The notes under the pieces are model-generated. The model was not told the origin of the DNA. It did no database searches and worked only from the letters and a program-made list of their open reading frames with translations. The position numbers and the translations under genes were made by a program. From Reichenbachiella ulvae (GTDB taxonomy: Bacteria > Bacteroidota > Bacteroidia > Cytophagales > Cyclobacteriaceae): a DNA stretch of 64,000 bases. Location of the stretch: assembly GCF_025833875.1 (NCBI RefSeq), contig NZ_JAOYOD010000001.1, forward strand, positions 4,666,501-4,730,500, written 5' to 3'. Of the stretch, positions 1-9,630 are shown piece by piece (the stretch's first letter is position 1; every line of letters starts with the position of its first letter).

Positions 1-3000
1 AAGAGCAGTTGTTGGTGTAAGAGAAGTCGACGGTAGGGCCTTCGATGATAACAATATCATCGGAGTAAACGGTCGTAGTACATCCAGGAATCATGGCCGT
101 TAGTGAGACGGTTTTGGTACCCGCAGTAGCGAATGCATAGACTGGATCTTTATCAGCAGAAATAGCCTCTCCATTGAAGTTCCAACTGTAGGTGACCACA
201 TCAGCGGAACCATTTTCATTAGTGAGGTTAGAGAAGGTGATATCAGAATTGCTACAGGTATTACCGGTAAAGTCAAAGTTGGGAGTAGATGGGACGTTAT
301 AGAGAGTGATGTCTTGAGAGGCAGAGTTGGTACAGCCATCTGTACTTTCTACAGATAGGGTGACAGCATAAGTTCCTGCCCCATCCGTACTAAAACTGTA
401 ATCTGCACTAGCCCCCGTAGCATCCTCTACGCCATCCCCATTGAAATCCCAGGAGTAGGCAGCGATGGTTGCTGGATCGTCGACTACAGCAGCGAAGGTG
501 TTGGTGTTAGAGACACATCGAGAGTCGTCTATGGTAAAAGAGACGTTGGGTGCGGTAGCAGAGGACACGGTTACCGACTGTGTAGTGGTGTTAGTGTTTC
601 CACTGTCATCGATGGCAGTGAGCGCAATGTCGTAAGTGCCCGCTTGGGAGAAGGAGACGTTGGAAGGAGATGCAAGCGAAGAAGTAGGAGTGGAAGCGAA
701 GCATTGGTTATCAAAAATGACTTCATAGATTTCACTACTAGCGTTGCTGGAAGAGAAGATTTTCCAGTTACTCTGAAGTTTGTAAGCACTTAGAGCAAAG
801 TTGTTAGATATGGTTAAGAAGTCGGTTAGATCAGAGAGGTTAGGGGTAGAGTTGTAGAGGTCGTTTCCTAATTCTAATCTGTAGATATTTCCTATGGCAG
901 ATTGAATGATAAGGAAGTATTCTTCGCCTTCCATAATGAGAGCAATCCCTCTTGGATCAGTGATAGTAGCTGTTAACTCATTAATGTCGGGAGTTAGATT
1001 AGCCAGGTCAGCACCAAAATTGATAGAGAATATTTTATCATTTCCATTGGAAGAAACAAAAGCAAGATATTGACCACAGTTTTTGGATAGAGTGATTCCT
1101 GCAAGTTTACTAGCACCAGTAACAGTAAGTAGGTTTTCAGAAGGAGTGTTAAGGATACTGTTTCCGAAGTGGTAAGAAGCAAGGATATTACTGTTGAGGC
1201 TTGTGACTAAGGCAAAAAGGTTTCCATTATGGTTTTCAACAACCAGATCGATTGCATTGCTTAGGTTGTCAAACACCCCTAAATCAATAATAGAAGGAGA
1301 GTTATTGGTCAAGTCAGTACCAAATTCTAATCGATAAATGTGATTGTCATAAGAAATGACAAGACCATACCAGTTTCCCGCTTGATTAAAAACCTCTAAA
1401 GAAAGAAGCTGTCCGGTGGCAACTTGAAGATCAATGGCAGTAGGTACTGAAGAAGGGTCAGTACCATAGTCAAGTCTGTAAATAGTGGAGTTTCCCCTAC
1501 TGGACACAAAACCGTAGAAATTATTGAGAGAATCGACCATTTCTACTTTGAAAGAAGTAGGGATATCATTTGCTTCTACTTCGAGAGAAGGTTGGGCATA
1601 AAAGTCTTGTAGGCAGAAGTCCCAAGTGTAATAGTCAGCATTAATGGATAGGTTCTGAAGGGAGAAATTTTCGTCGATACAAACATCCGCTTGAACAGAG
1701 AAGTCCGCAATTGGACAGCTGGCTTCAGCAATAGATACTGTTTGATTGATGGTTTCTTCACAACCCTGGTTGGTATTGATGGTCAGACTGATATTATAAT
1801 CACCGGGAGAAGAGAAGGTAAATTCAGGGTTTTGAGCAGAAGAAGCCCCAAGTCCATCAAAGTCCCAAGCCCATGAGTTGATGGCATCATCAGCGATAGT
1901 GAGGTCATTGCCAGTGAAAGAGACGGGTAGGTTTTCGATGGCCTCTCCGTAAGAGAAGCTGGCTTTAGGGTCATCGGATACAGAGATAGTCTGAGAGGCA
2001 GTAGTTTCACAGCTGTTGTCGTTGGCCACTGTGAGAGAGACTGTGTACTCACCGGCAGCAAAAGTATGCGAGGGGTTTTGCACTGCATTGATAATGGTAC
2101 CCTCTCCCATGTCCCATACATAGCTACTTAGGTCAATACCTGATCCAGTAGTCGCATCTGTAAACTGGATGTCAGAAGCAGAAGAGCAGTTGTTGGTGTA
2201 AGAGAAGTCAACAGTAGGTCCTTCGATGATGATAATCTCTTCGGAGTAAACGGTCGTAGTACAACCGGGAATCATGGCCGTTAGTGAGACGGTTTTGGTA
2301 CCCGCAGTAGCGAATGCATAGACTGGATCTTTATCAGCAGAAATAGCCTCTCCATTGAAGTTCCAACTGTAGGTGACCACATCAGCGGAACCATTTTCAT
2401 TAGTGAGGTTAGAGAAGGTGATATCAGAATTGCTACAGGTATTACCGGTAAAGTCAAAGTTGGGAGTAGATGGGACGTTATAGAGAGTGATGTCTTGAGA
2501 GGCAGAGTTGGTACAGCCATCTGTACTTTCTACAGATAGGGTGACAGCATAAGTTCCTGCCCCATCCGTACTAAAACTGTAATCTGCACTGGCGCCCGTA
2601 GCATCTTCTACCCCATCTCCATTAAAGTCCCAGGAATAGGAGTTGATGGCGGCTGGGTCATCTACTACAGCGGAGAAGGTATTGGTATTGGAGACACAAC
2701 GGGAGTCATCGATGGTGAAGGAGATGTTTGGAGCAGTAGCAGAGGATACTGTAATGGATTGTGTAGTGGTGTTAGTGTTTCCACTGTCATCGATGGCAGT
2801 GAGCGCAATGTCGTAAGTGCCCGCTTGGGAGAAGGAGACGTTGGAAGGAGATGCAAGCGAAGAAGTAGGAGTGGAAGCGAAGCATTGGTTATCAAAAATG
2901 ACTTCATAGATTTCACTACTAGCGTTGCTGGAAGAGAAGATTTTCCAGTTACTCTGAAGTTTGTAAGCACTTAGCGCAAAGTTGTTAGATATGGTTAAGA

Positions 3001-6000
3001 AGTCGGTTAGATCAGAGAGGTTAGGGGTAGAGTTGTAGAGGTCGTTTCCTAATTCTAATCTGTAGATATTTCCTATGGCAGATTGAATGATAAGGAAGTA
3101 TTCTTCGCCTTCCATAATGAGAGCAATCCCTCTTGGATCAGTGATAGTAGCTGTTAACTCATTAATGTCGGGAGTTAGATTAGCCAGGTCAGCACCAAAA
3201 TTGATAGAGAATATTTTATCATTTCCATTGGAAGAAACGAAAGCAAGATATTGACCACAGTTTTTGGATAGAGTGATTCCTGCAAGTTTACTAGCACCAG
3301 TAACAGTAAGTAGGTTTTCAGAAGGAGTGTTAAGGATACTGTTTCCGAAGTGGTAAGAAGCAAGGATATTACTGTTGAGGCTTGTGACTAAGGCAAAAAG
3401 GTTTCCATTATGGTTTTCAACAACCAGATCGATTGCATTGCTTAGGTTGTCAAACACCCCTAAATCAATAATAGAAGGAGAGTTATTGGTCAAGTCAGTA
3501 CCAAATTCTAATCGATAAATGTGATTGTCATAAGAAATGACAAGACCATACCAGTTTCCCGCTTGATTAAAAACCTCTAAAGAAAGAAGCTGTCCGGTGG
3601 CAACTTGAAGATCAATGGCAGTAGGTACTGAAGAAGGGTCAGTACCATAGTCAAGTCTGTAAATAGTGGAGTTTCCCCTACTGGACACAAAACCGTAGAA
3701 ATTATTGAGAGAATCGACCATTTCTACTTTGAAAGAAGTAGGGATATCATTTGCTTCTACTTCGAGAGAAGGTTGGGCATAAAAGTCTTGTAGGCAGAAG
3801 TCCCAAGTGTAATAGTCAGCATTAATGGATAGGTTCTGAAGGGAGAAATTTTCGTCGATACAAACATCCGCTTGAACAGAGAAGTCCGCAATTGGACAGC
3901 TGGCTTCAGCAATAGATACTGTTTGATTGATGGTTTCTTCACAACCCTGGTTGGTATTGATGGTCAGACTGATATTATAATCACCGGGAGAAGAGAAGGT
4001 AAATTCAGGGTTTTGAGCAGAAGAAGCCCCAAGTCCATCAAAGTCCCAAGCCCATGAGTTGATGGCATCATCAGCGATAGTGAGGTCATTGCCAGTGAAA
4101 GAGACGGGTAGGTTTTCGATGGCCTCTCCATAAGAGAAGCTGGCTTTAGGGTCATCGGATACAGAGATAGTCTGAGAGGCAGTAGTTTCACAGCTGTTGT
4201 CGTTGGCCACTGTGAGAGAGACTGTGTACTCACCGGCAGCAAAAGTATGCGAGGGGTTTTGCACTGCATTGATAATGGTACCCTCTCCCATGTCCCATAC
4301 ATAGCTACTTAGGTCAATACCTGATCCAGTAGTCGCATCTGTAAACTGGATGTCAGAAGCAGAAGAGCAGTTGTTGGTGTAAGAGAAGTCAACAGTAGGT
4401 CCTTCGATGATGATAATCTCTTCGGAGTAAACGGTCGTAGTACATCCAGGAATCATGGCCGTTAGTGAGACGGTTTTGGTACCCGCAGTAGCGAATGCAT
4501 AGACTGGATCTTTATCAGCAGAAATAGCCTCTCCATTGAAGTTCCAACTGTAGGTGACCACATCAGCGGAACCATTTTCATTAGTGAGGTTAGAGAAGGT
4601 GATATCAGAATTGCTACAGGTATTACCGGTAAAGTCAAAGTTGGGAGTAGATGGGACATTGTAGAGAGTGATTTCTTGAGAGGTAGAGTTGGTACAGCCA
4701 TCGGTACTTTCTACAGAAAGGGTAACGGTATAAGTTCCCGCAGTAGCGTACTGATGAGTATTACTAGCACCTGTCAGAGAGGGAGAGCCATCTCCAAAAT
4801 CCCAGGAGTAGGAAGCGATGTTACCGTCATCTACAGCAGAGAAGGTGTTGGTATTGTCAATACAACGGGAGTCATCTAGGGTGAAGGAGATGTTTGGAGC
4901 AGTAGAAGAGGATACTGTAATGGATTGTGTAGTGGTGTTAGTGCTTCCATTGTCATCGATGGCAGTGAGTGCGATGGTATAGGTGCCTGCTTGGGAGAAG
5001 GAGATGTTGTTAGGGGATTGGCTTGTAGACGAAGCAGAAGAAGCATAGCAATTAGAAGCAAAAGATATTTTTTGAATATCACTGCCTGTATTTCTAGCGC
5101 TGAAACTGATCCAATAATTTTGGTGTTGAAACATAGAGAAGCCCCATCTATTGTTTGACATACTTAATGCTCCCAGGTCTTCCCCAGTAGCATTTCCATT
5201 AAAAGTAGTTCCATGATCAATTCTATAAATATTCCCTCCACTGGCTTGAACAATGCTATAAAAGGAACCAGCATCCTGGATGGTTTCAAGTCCGCTAGGA
5301 TCTGTCATGGTTAGTCCTGTTAAACTGATCTCTGTTTGAGTAGGACTAGCATTAGTAATGTCTGATCCAAATTGGATTTCAAATAATGCATCATCTCCCC
5401 GGGAAGTAAGCATGGCAATGTATTCATCACACTCTTTTATTATACTGATCCCTGACATATTTGAGCTGAGGTCCGTAATTGTTATGTCTTCGTAGCTAGG
5501 TGTACTGGTAATGTCAGTGCCAAAGTCCAATCTGGTAATTTTGTTGGAGTTATAGTTGGCAAGAATCACATAGTGATTAGTACCGTCAGAAATGTAGTCA
5601 AAATCTATCGGGTTACTGAGAGATAAACCTGATACAACAATTTGGCTAATGGTAGGGGTGTTATTGGATATGTCTGTCCCAAATTCAACGAGATAAATTT
5701 TATTGTCCCAGGCATTTACAAAACCATAATAATTGCCGGACTGTTCTATTATTTTGATGTTCAAAAGATTGCCTGTAGCTAATGAAAGATTGGTAGTTGA
5801 TACAATGGTGTTTTCAGGACTGTCTCCATAATCTATTCGATATATGGTATTGCTCCCTCGACTAGTAACGAACAAATGATAACTGCCATCAACTTCTACT
5901 AAATCTGGGGCAAATGCAGTATTTACGCTTGAGCTAAGCAAACTAGCTGTAGGCGTAGCGTTTATCTGGTCTGGGCAAAAATTCCATTGGTATGATGACG

Positions 6001-6079
6001 CCCCTGTACTAGAATTATTAATGACTAAATTTTCATTGAGACAGATATCAGTTTCAATACTAAAATCAGCTGTTGGACA
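1..6079 (-). repeat. 2,181-bp tandem coding repeat, three units (third partial)
   Basis: Unit I is 6079-3899, unit II 3898-1718 and unit III 1717-1 (continuing outside). The CP(T/I)ADF landmark recurs at 6079, 3898 and 1717, exactly 2,181 bp (727 codons) apart. Units II and III look almost base-for-base identical except for a diverged patch near 410-578 (matching 2591-2759). Unit I matches the others closely only over about 4363-4658 and further downstream in the gene. Its first half is a diverged homologue, in which short insertions and deletions happen to balance so that the unit length stays the same. The pattern fits recent duplication or homogenisation by recombination. Confidence 0.95.
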
Positions 6080-6145
6080 TTGTGCCCAAACAGTAATTGA
6101 AAATGTGCTCAATAAGAGTAATATATAACAAAGTCGTTTTGTCAT
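1..6145 (-). CDS. Giant secreted PKD / beta-propeller repeat protein (C-terminus outside window)
   Basis: The frame is open from the ATG at 6145 to the window edge, giving 2,048 residues, and the 3' end lies outside. A signal peptide (MTKRLCYILLL... ending VWA) leads into the mature start CPTADF. The body consists of 727-residue units. Each holds a PKD-like half (CPxADF to WNFC/WDFC), about 300 residues with propeller-style motifs (IYRLDYGTD, LEFGTDLTNN), the closing PKD half (FSQAGTYTIALTAID), and four more PKD-like domains (YSWDFGDGS, SYVWDMGEG, WAWDFDGLG). Such proteins in Bacteroidota are usually adhesins or gliding-associated surface proteins exported by the type IX system; that role is inferred because the C-terminal sorting domain is not in view. 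Units II and III are nearly identical in DNA; unit I has a diverged first half. The next gene upstream, a glycosyltransferase, ends 59 bp away. Confidence 0.85.
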   Translation of the reverse strand, partial: MTKRLCYILLLLSTFSITVWAQCPTADFSIETDICLNENLVINNSSTGASSYQWNFCPDQINATPTASLLSSSVNTAFAPDLVEVDGSYHLFVTSRGSNTIYRIDYGDSPENTIVSTTNLSLATGNLLNIKIIEQSGNYYGFVNAWDNKIYLVEFGTDISNNTPTISQIVVSGLSLSNPIDFDYISDGTNHYVILANYNSNKITRLDFGTDITSTPSYEDITITDLSSNMSGISIIKECDEYIAMLTSRGDDALFEIQFGSDITNASPTQTEISLTGLTMTDPSGLETIQDAGSFYSIVQASGGNIYRIDHGTTFNGNATGEDLGALSMSNNRWGFSMFQHQNYWISFSARNTGSDIQKISFASNCYASSASSTSQSPNNISFSQAGTYTIALTAIDDNGSTNTTTQSITVSSSTAPNISFTLDDSRCIDNTNTFSAVDDGNIASYSWDFGDGSPSLTGASNTHQYATAGTYTVTLSVESTDGCTNSTSQEITLYNVPSTPNFDFTGNTCSNSDITFSNLTNENGSADVVTYSWNFNGEAISADKDPVYAFATAGTKTVSLTAMIPGCTTTVYSEEIIIIEGPTVDFSYTNNCSSASDIQFTDATTGSGIDLSSYVWDMGEGTIINAVQNPSHTFAAGEYTVSLTVANDNSCETTASQTISVSDDPKASFSYGEAIENLPVSFTGNDLTIADDAINSWAWDFDGLGASSAQNPEFTFSSPGDYNISLTINTNQGCEETINQTVSIAEASCPIADFSVQADVCIDENFSLQNLSINADYYTWDFCLQDFYAQPSLEVEANDIPTSFKVEMVDSLNNFYGFVSSRGNSTIYRLDYGTDPSSVPTAIDLQVATGQLLSLEVFNQAGNWYGLVISYDNHIYRLEFGTDLTNNSPSIIDLGVFDNLSNAIDLVVENHNGNLFALVTSLNSNILASYHFGNSILNTPSENLLTVTGASKLAGITLSKNCGQYLAFVSSNGNDKIFSINFGADLANLTPDINELTATITDPRGIALIMEGEEYFLIIQSAIGNIYRLELGNDLYNSTPNLSDLTDFLTISNNFALSAYKLQSNWKIFSSSNASSEIYEVIFDNQCFASTPTSSLASPSNVSFSQAGTYDIALTAIDDSGNTNTTTQSITVSSATAPNISFTIDDSRCVSNTNTFSAVVDDPAAINSYSWDFNGDGVEDATGASADYSFSTDGAGTYAVTLSVESTDGCTNSASQDITLYNVPSTPNFDFTGNTCSNSDITFSNLTNENGSADVVTYSWNFNGEAISADKDPVYAFATAGTKTVSLTAMIPGCTTTVYSEEIIIIEGPTVDFSYTNNCSSASDIQFTDATTGSGIDLSSYVWDMGEGTIINAVQNPSHTFAAGEYTVSLTVANDNSCETTASQTISVSDDPKASFSYGEAIENLPVSFTGNDLTIADDAINSWAWDFDGLGASSAQNPEFTFSSPGDYNISLTINTNQGCEETINQTVSIAEASCPIADFSVQADVCIDENFSLQNLSINADYYTWDFCLQDFYAQPSLEVEANDIPTSFKVEMVDSLNNFYGFVSSRGNSTIYRLDYGTDPSSVPTAIDLQVATGQLLSLEVFNQAGNWYGLVISYDNHIYRLEFGTDLTNNSPSIIDLGVFDNLSNAIDLVVENHNGNLFALVTSLNSNILASYHFGNSILNTPSENLLTVTGASKLAGITLSKNCGQYLAFVSSNGNDKIFSINFGADLANLTPDINELTATITDPRGIALIMEGEEYFLIIQSAIGNIYRLELGNDLYNSTPNLSDLTDFLTISNNFALSAYKLQSNWKIFSSSNASSEIYEVIFDNQCFASTPTSSLASPSNVSFSQAGTYDIALTAIDDSGNTNTTTQSVTVSSATAPNVSFTIDDSRCVSNTNTFAAVVDDPATIAAYSWDFNGDGVEDATGASADYSFSTDGAGTYAVTLSVESTDGCTNSASQDITLYNVPSTPNFDFTGNTCSNSDITFSNLTNENGSADVVTYSWNFNGEAISADKDPVYAFATAGTKTVSLTAMIPGCTTTVYSDDIVIIEGPTVDFSYTNNCS

Positions 6146-6204
6146 TTGTCTAATTCAGTCAACGTTGGTTTTGAATGTTTATTGGGGAGATGCAGGAGGG
6201 GAGG

Positions 6205-7377
6205 TTAATAATTCAAGCCTTCATTTAAGATAAAGGTGTAAATATCACTAACCGTCTGCAAATTACGGTATTTTTTTGCTAATTCGAGGGTGTTTTTTGG
6301 CAGTTCATTCCTTTTGATCAATTGAGACCAATTGATCAGTAGATCATTCTCAATAATGAGCCCCCCATTTTCGTTTCTGATAATGTCACTATCATCTCCT
6401 ATTCCATCGGGACTAATGATGGGCAATCCATTGGCCCAATATTCTCCATTTTTGATGGGGCTAAAGGCGAAAGATTGTTTAGAAGGCTTGTGAAGACTAA
6501 AGGCAAAGTCTGCCGCACTTAGATAGTCTGGAACTTCAGCATGCTTAACTAGCCAGTGGTGGATGTTAGAAATGGGTATTCCAAATTCCAAGGATCGGGA
6601 TATCACAAAGTCTTTGAGAGCAGGGTTAAGCAAGATCAGATGAAAAACTTGATAATACTCAAAGGCACTTTTGAATAGTTGAAAGGCTTCTTTGTCCCAA
6701 TAGATATCTCCAAATTTTCCTACATAAATGCCCACCTGAGCTGATGAGGGAATATTCAACTCTTGCCTGATTTTCTTTCTGCTTTCATCCGAAAAAGCGA
6801 ATTTTTCAATATCCACCGTGCAGGGCATGACGGTTACTTTTTTTTTATTCACCCCTTCATTGATGAGTTTTTCCTTATATTTTTCGGTTACAGGCATCAG
6901 ACGAAAGGCCTCTTGTTTTTGTTTTTCCTCTAGATGCTTTTGTAATCGATAGCTTATACCCGTTTTTGACCAAATCCCATGCTCTGCCATGTAGTCAGCA
7001 TGCGGCTCAAATGATTCTACAGTAAAGGGTACACCTGTGAGGCGATGCGCCCAGTATCCAATACCCCCAGCCAATGAACTTCTGCACATCAATAGGTCGA
7101 TCCTTTCTTTTCTAATAAGTTTCTTCAAATAGAATGGAAGCTGAATAAAATCGCCGAATTTAGATAGGAATCGTACAGAGTTGAGCGATTGGAAGGGGAG
7201 GTGCTTGATTTTGGGGTGATTGGGTACCTGATACTCCTTTTCTTTTTTTCTTTCTATGGATACATATAGGATTTGATTGACCTTCTCAAAGTCCGCCAAT
7301 ATTTTTAGGTGGGGATTGATAGTCGCCTGACTCAGCCCCTCATTGGCTCCCCAGTATCCGAAAAAAAGAATATTCAT
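6205..7377 (-). CDS. Glycosyltransferase, GT4-like
   Basis: A 390-residue glycosyltransferase starting MNILFFGYWGANEGLSQATI. An in-frame start 90 bp upstream (7467) would add a low-complexity tail translated from an intergenic AAAGTTGAAA repeat, so the ATG at 7377 was chosen. The N-terminal half has the Rossmann-like GT-B feel. The C-terminal half (about 310-345) carries the nucleotide-sugar-binding region SPIKNGEYWANGLPIISPDG, a variant of the GT4 motif with an acidic residue near its end. It probably adds a sugar to a lipid-linked or cell-surface glycan in the cytoplasm; donor and acceptor cannot be told from sequence. It lies between the giant PKD gene and two more glycosyltransferases, with a 354-bp repeat-filled gap upstream, so it may have its own promoter. 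Confidence 0.82.
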   Translation of the reverse strand: MNILFFGYWGANEGLSQATINPHLKILADFEKVNQILYVSIERKKEKEYQVPNHPKIKHLPFQSLNSVRFLSKFGDFIQLPFYLKKLIRKERIDLLMCRSSLAGGIGYWAHRLTGVPFTVESFEPHADYMAEHGIWSKTGISYRLQKHLEEKQKQEAFRLMPVTEKYKEKLINEGVNKKKVTVMPCTVDIEKFAFSDESRKKIRQELNIPSSAQVGIYVGKFGDIYWDKEAFQLFKSAFEYYQVFHLILLNPALKDFVISRSLEFGIPISNIHHWLVKHAEVPDYLSAADFAFSLHKPSKQSFAFSPIKNGEYWANGLPIISPDGIGDDSDIIRNENGGLIIENDLLINWSQLIKRNELPKNTLELAKKYRNLQTVSDIYTFILNEGLNY

Positions 7378-7731
7378 TATGTATGCAAGATAGGAAGAAG
7401 TGGAAAGTTGAAAGGTGGAAAGTTGAAAGTTAAGTTCGCTGTAGGCACAGCCGCACACTGTTACCACGTCATAGCACTAGATTTTAGACATTTTTTCGAT
7501 ATTTCACTCCGCAGTAATCCCCTCCTGGGAGGGGTAGGGGTGGGTCTGTTCTATATTTAAGTAAAATAGTTTAATACCTTATAGTTCAAGACCCCTTCCG
7601 CCTGTCGGCACCTTCCCGAGGGAAGGATTATATAAGAATCTTTTGTAGTTGTTTACCCCTCCGTAGTACTTCCTTTATTGGAGCGTTTCGACTGGTAATC
7701 AAGGTAAACTCTAGTGTCTAGCCTCTAGAGT
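7378..7731. repeat. Intergenic region filled with palindromic and direct repeats
   Basis: No gene was seen in this 354-bp gap. It holds AAAGTTGAAAGG-type direct repeats at 7401-7432, followed by GTTCGC and a CAGCCGCACAC...TACCAC stretch that is also recognisable near 9660-9700. A CCCCTCCTGGGAGGGG palindrome followed by TAGGGGTGGG lies at 7519-7545, and a CCTTCCC/GGGAAGG hairpin at 7611-7626. The CCCCT...AGGGG...AGGGGTG pattern recurs at 20681-20703 and 21957-21981. A short reading frame through here (plus strand, 7309-7560) has no protein-like features. Confidence 0.7.
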
Positions 7732-8535
7732 CTAACCAAACAAATAGCGAAAAGCAGACCAAACCTTACCCGCCCTCAAAAATGACTTGAACATGATGCT
7801 TTTTCTCTTTCGGGTGTAGGCTCGACGAAGAGAAGGAGGCAAATCGAGCTGATCCAGATTAATATCCAATGTGAGATAGCCTGCTCCCAAACCTTTCAAA
7901 TTGGACATGGCAGATTGATTATGTACTCGGTATAGTAGGCAGGTTTCGTTACTAAAGGAATAGTTCCCCCCATCTGCAGCGAGTTTAATATAAAAATGCA
8001 AATCTTCTGCATGAGATAAGCCTTCCATCATTTGGTAAGTTTTTCCTTCTTTTCTTTTGATCAACCAAGAGGGACCAAAAAATGAATGGCCAGTCATTTT
8101 AACTAGATCAGACAATGGTTGGCCTCTAAATTTTGGATTCCAGGTCGAAAGGTGCTTTGAAAAATCTTGATTCCATTTTTCAACCTGCCCATCTACAAAG
8201 TCGACATCCGTTTGATCTTCGAACACAGCTAACCTACTTGACAAACTGTGAGGGGTGAACCGATCATCCCCATCCAAAAAACAAAAGTAGTCTCCTTTCA
8301 TGGCAGTAAGCCCTAGGTTTCTAGCCGCACTTACCCCAGCGTTTTCTTGTTCAAAGTAGTGGATCCGAGGATCTAGGTAGGTATGGATTATCTCAGCAGA
8401 TTTATCCTGGCTGCCATCGTTGATGATGAGTAGTTCCCAGTTTTCGTGATCCTGTGCCAGCACCGAATCGATGGCCTCTGCTATATATTGCTCCCCATTG
8501 TAAACGGGCATGATGATGGATACCAGATCAGACAT
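7732..8535 (-). CDS. Glycosyltransferase family 2
   Basis: 267 residues with a complete GT-A core. VSIIMPVYNGEQYI is at the N-terminus, the NDG nucleotide-binding site at about 39-41, and the metal-binding FLDGDD (DxD) at 86-91. GT2 enzymes transfer a sugar from a nucleotide donor to a growing glycan on the cytoplasmic face of the membrane. No membrane helices are evident, so this is a soluble or peripheral enzyme. Its start codon overlaps the stop of the upstream glycosyltransferase (shared A in TAATG at 8535), which implies translational coupling. Sugar specificity is unknown. Confidence 0.9.
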   Translation of the reverse strand: MSDLVSIIMPVYNGEQYIAEAIDSVLAQDHENWELLIINDGSQDKSAEIIHTYLDPRIHYFEQENAGVSAARNLGLTAMKGDYFCFLDGDDRFTPHSLSSRLAVFEDQTDVDFVDGQVEKWNQDFSKHLSTWNPKFRGQPLSDLVKMTGHSFFGPSWLIKRKEGKTYQMMEGLSHAEDLHFYIKLAADGGNYSFSNETCLLYRVHNQSAMSNLKGLGAGYLTLDINLDQLDLPPSLRRAYTRKRKSIMFKSFLRAGKVWSAFRYLFG

Positions 8536-9617
8536 TAGGAAGGGATTAACTTTTCAATTCTTTCTATCTGCTTTGGATAAGTGTTATCCATGGCCAGGCA
8601 ACTTCTTTTGGCGCATAGTTCCGCATGGCTCAACTCAGATAGTTGCTTCACGGTCTGACGAAACAGCTCAGGGTAACCTTGATTCTTTTTGCTCATCCTG
8701 ATGATGCGTTCATCTAGTCCATCAAACATTTTAGTATAGGTGGCCACTATGGGCTTGCCTGTGCCTAGATATTCCATCATTTTGTGAGGATTCGCTTGAT
8801 CGAGATGATGCTCCTCCTGATACAATATCAATAATAGATCTGCAGCGGCATAGTAATTAGGCAAATCATCTGCTGCAATGGGTCCCAAGTGGTGGACATT
8901 GTTTGCGGCAAATACAGTCTCAATGACTGATGAGGTGTTGTTTTGTGCATTTGATTTTCCCGTCCATGGTCCTAATAATATGAAATCAACCGTAGGATTG
9001 TCAGTTACGATTTGGTGAAAAATGCCCCAATCCAAATAGGGCATGTCCAGATTGCCTGCATAGAGCGCTTTGGTAATCTGCTGGCCGGGTAGCTTTATTT
9101 CTTGAGTGAGCGTCTTATCGTTGAAGCCATGCTGGATCAGGTGGCAGTTGGTTTGATATTGGGTCAGTCGATTGATGATCAAGTCAGAACACCCCAAACA
9201 TAGATCAGCAGTGCTTGCTGCTTTTTTCGTTTCGAAATCCTGATTCAAATCTACGATGTGGTTGATGTTGAAGCTAGGAAGGCATGTGAAATCAAAAAAG
9301 ACGGAGTTGTCAAAGGACCAAACGATATCAAAATTGAGTTGACAGTAGTTTTGAATCTGATTGAATTTTTTAAGGATTAGACGCTGACTGATGAAAGCAG
9401 GGAGCAAACGGAGACCTTTGAGGAATTTGGGATAGTTGAGTTCTTGCAGGCCTTCCGTATCAGTGTCTTTCAATTCCCAATGATCACTGGCAGGATTGGC
9501 AAAAACCACCTGATTGCCCCGCTGCGCCAGATGTCGGGCATAGTGGTGTTTCGACACATTGATGTGCTCCCAGGGCTCTGGTGAGATCAGTAGGATGTTT
9601 TTGCCCGTTAGTTTCAT
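8535..9617 (-). CDS. Glycosyltransferase, GT-B fold (GT4/GT1-like)
   Basis: 360 residues. The start MKLTGKNILLISPEPWEHIN resembles the N-terminal Rossmann segment of GT-B enzymes that act on exopolysaccharide precursors. The C-terminal half has LLGPWTGKS, then HHLGPIAADDLPNYYAAADL, and NPHKMMEYLGTGKPIVATYT (about 280-300), the usual donor-binding K...E..G.GKP pattern. It is coupled to the next gene (7732-8535) by a one-base stop/start overlap, so the two probably work on the same glycan. The 5' side (9618-9692) carries AAAGTTGAAAGT repeats rather than a recognisable promoter. Substrate unknown. Confidence 0.85.
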   Translation of the reverse strand: MKLTGKNILLISPEPWEHINVSKHHYARHLAQRGNQVVFANPASDHWELKDTDTEGLQELNYPKFLKGLRLLPAFISQRLILKKFNQIQNYCQLNFDIVWSFDNSVFFDFTCLPSFNINHIVDLNQDFETKKAASTADLCLGCSDLIINRLTQYQTNCHLIQHGFNDKTLTQEIKLPGQQITKALYAGNLDMPYLDWGIFHQIVTDNPTVDFILLGPWTGKSNAQNNTSSVIETVFAANNVHHLGPIAADDLPNYYAAADLLLILYQEEHHLDQANPHKMMEYLGTGKPIVATYTKMFDGLDERIIRMSKKNQGYPELFRQTVKQLSELSHAELCAKRSCLAMDNTYPKQIERIEKLIPS

Positions 9618-9630
9618 GACTTTGCAATTT

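Noticed and set aside
100..4879. Many 60-110 residue reading frames rich in Leu, Ser and Pro on both strands in the first 5 kb
   Set aside because: They are out-of-frame shadows of the 2,181-bp coding repeat and recur at exactly that spacing.
7309..7560. 83-residue plus-strand frame before the 6205-7377 glycosyltransferase
   Set aside because: Overlaps the gene's 5' end and the intergenic repeats; no recognisable domain.
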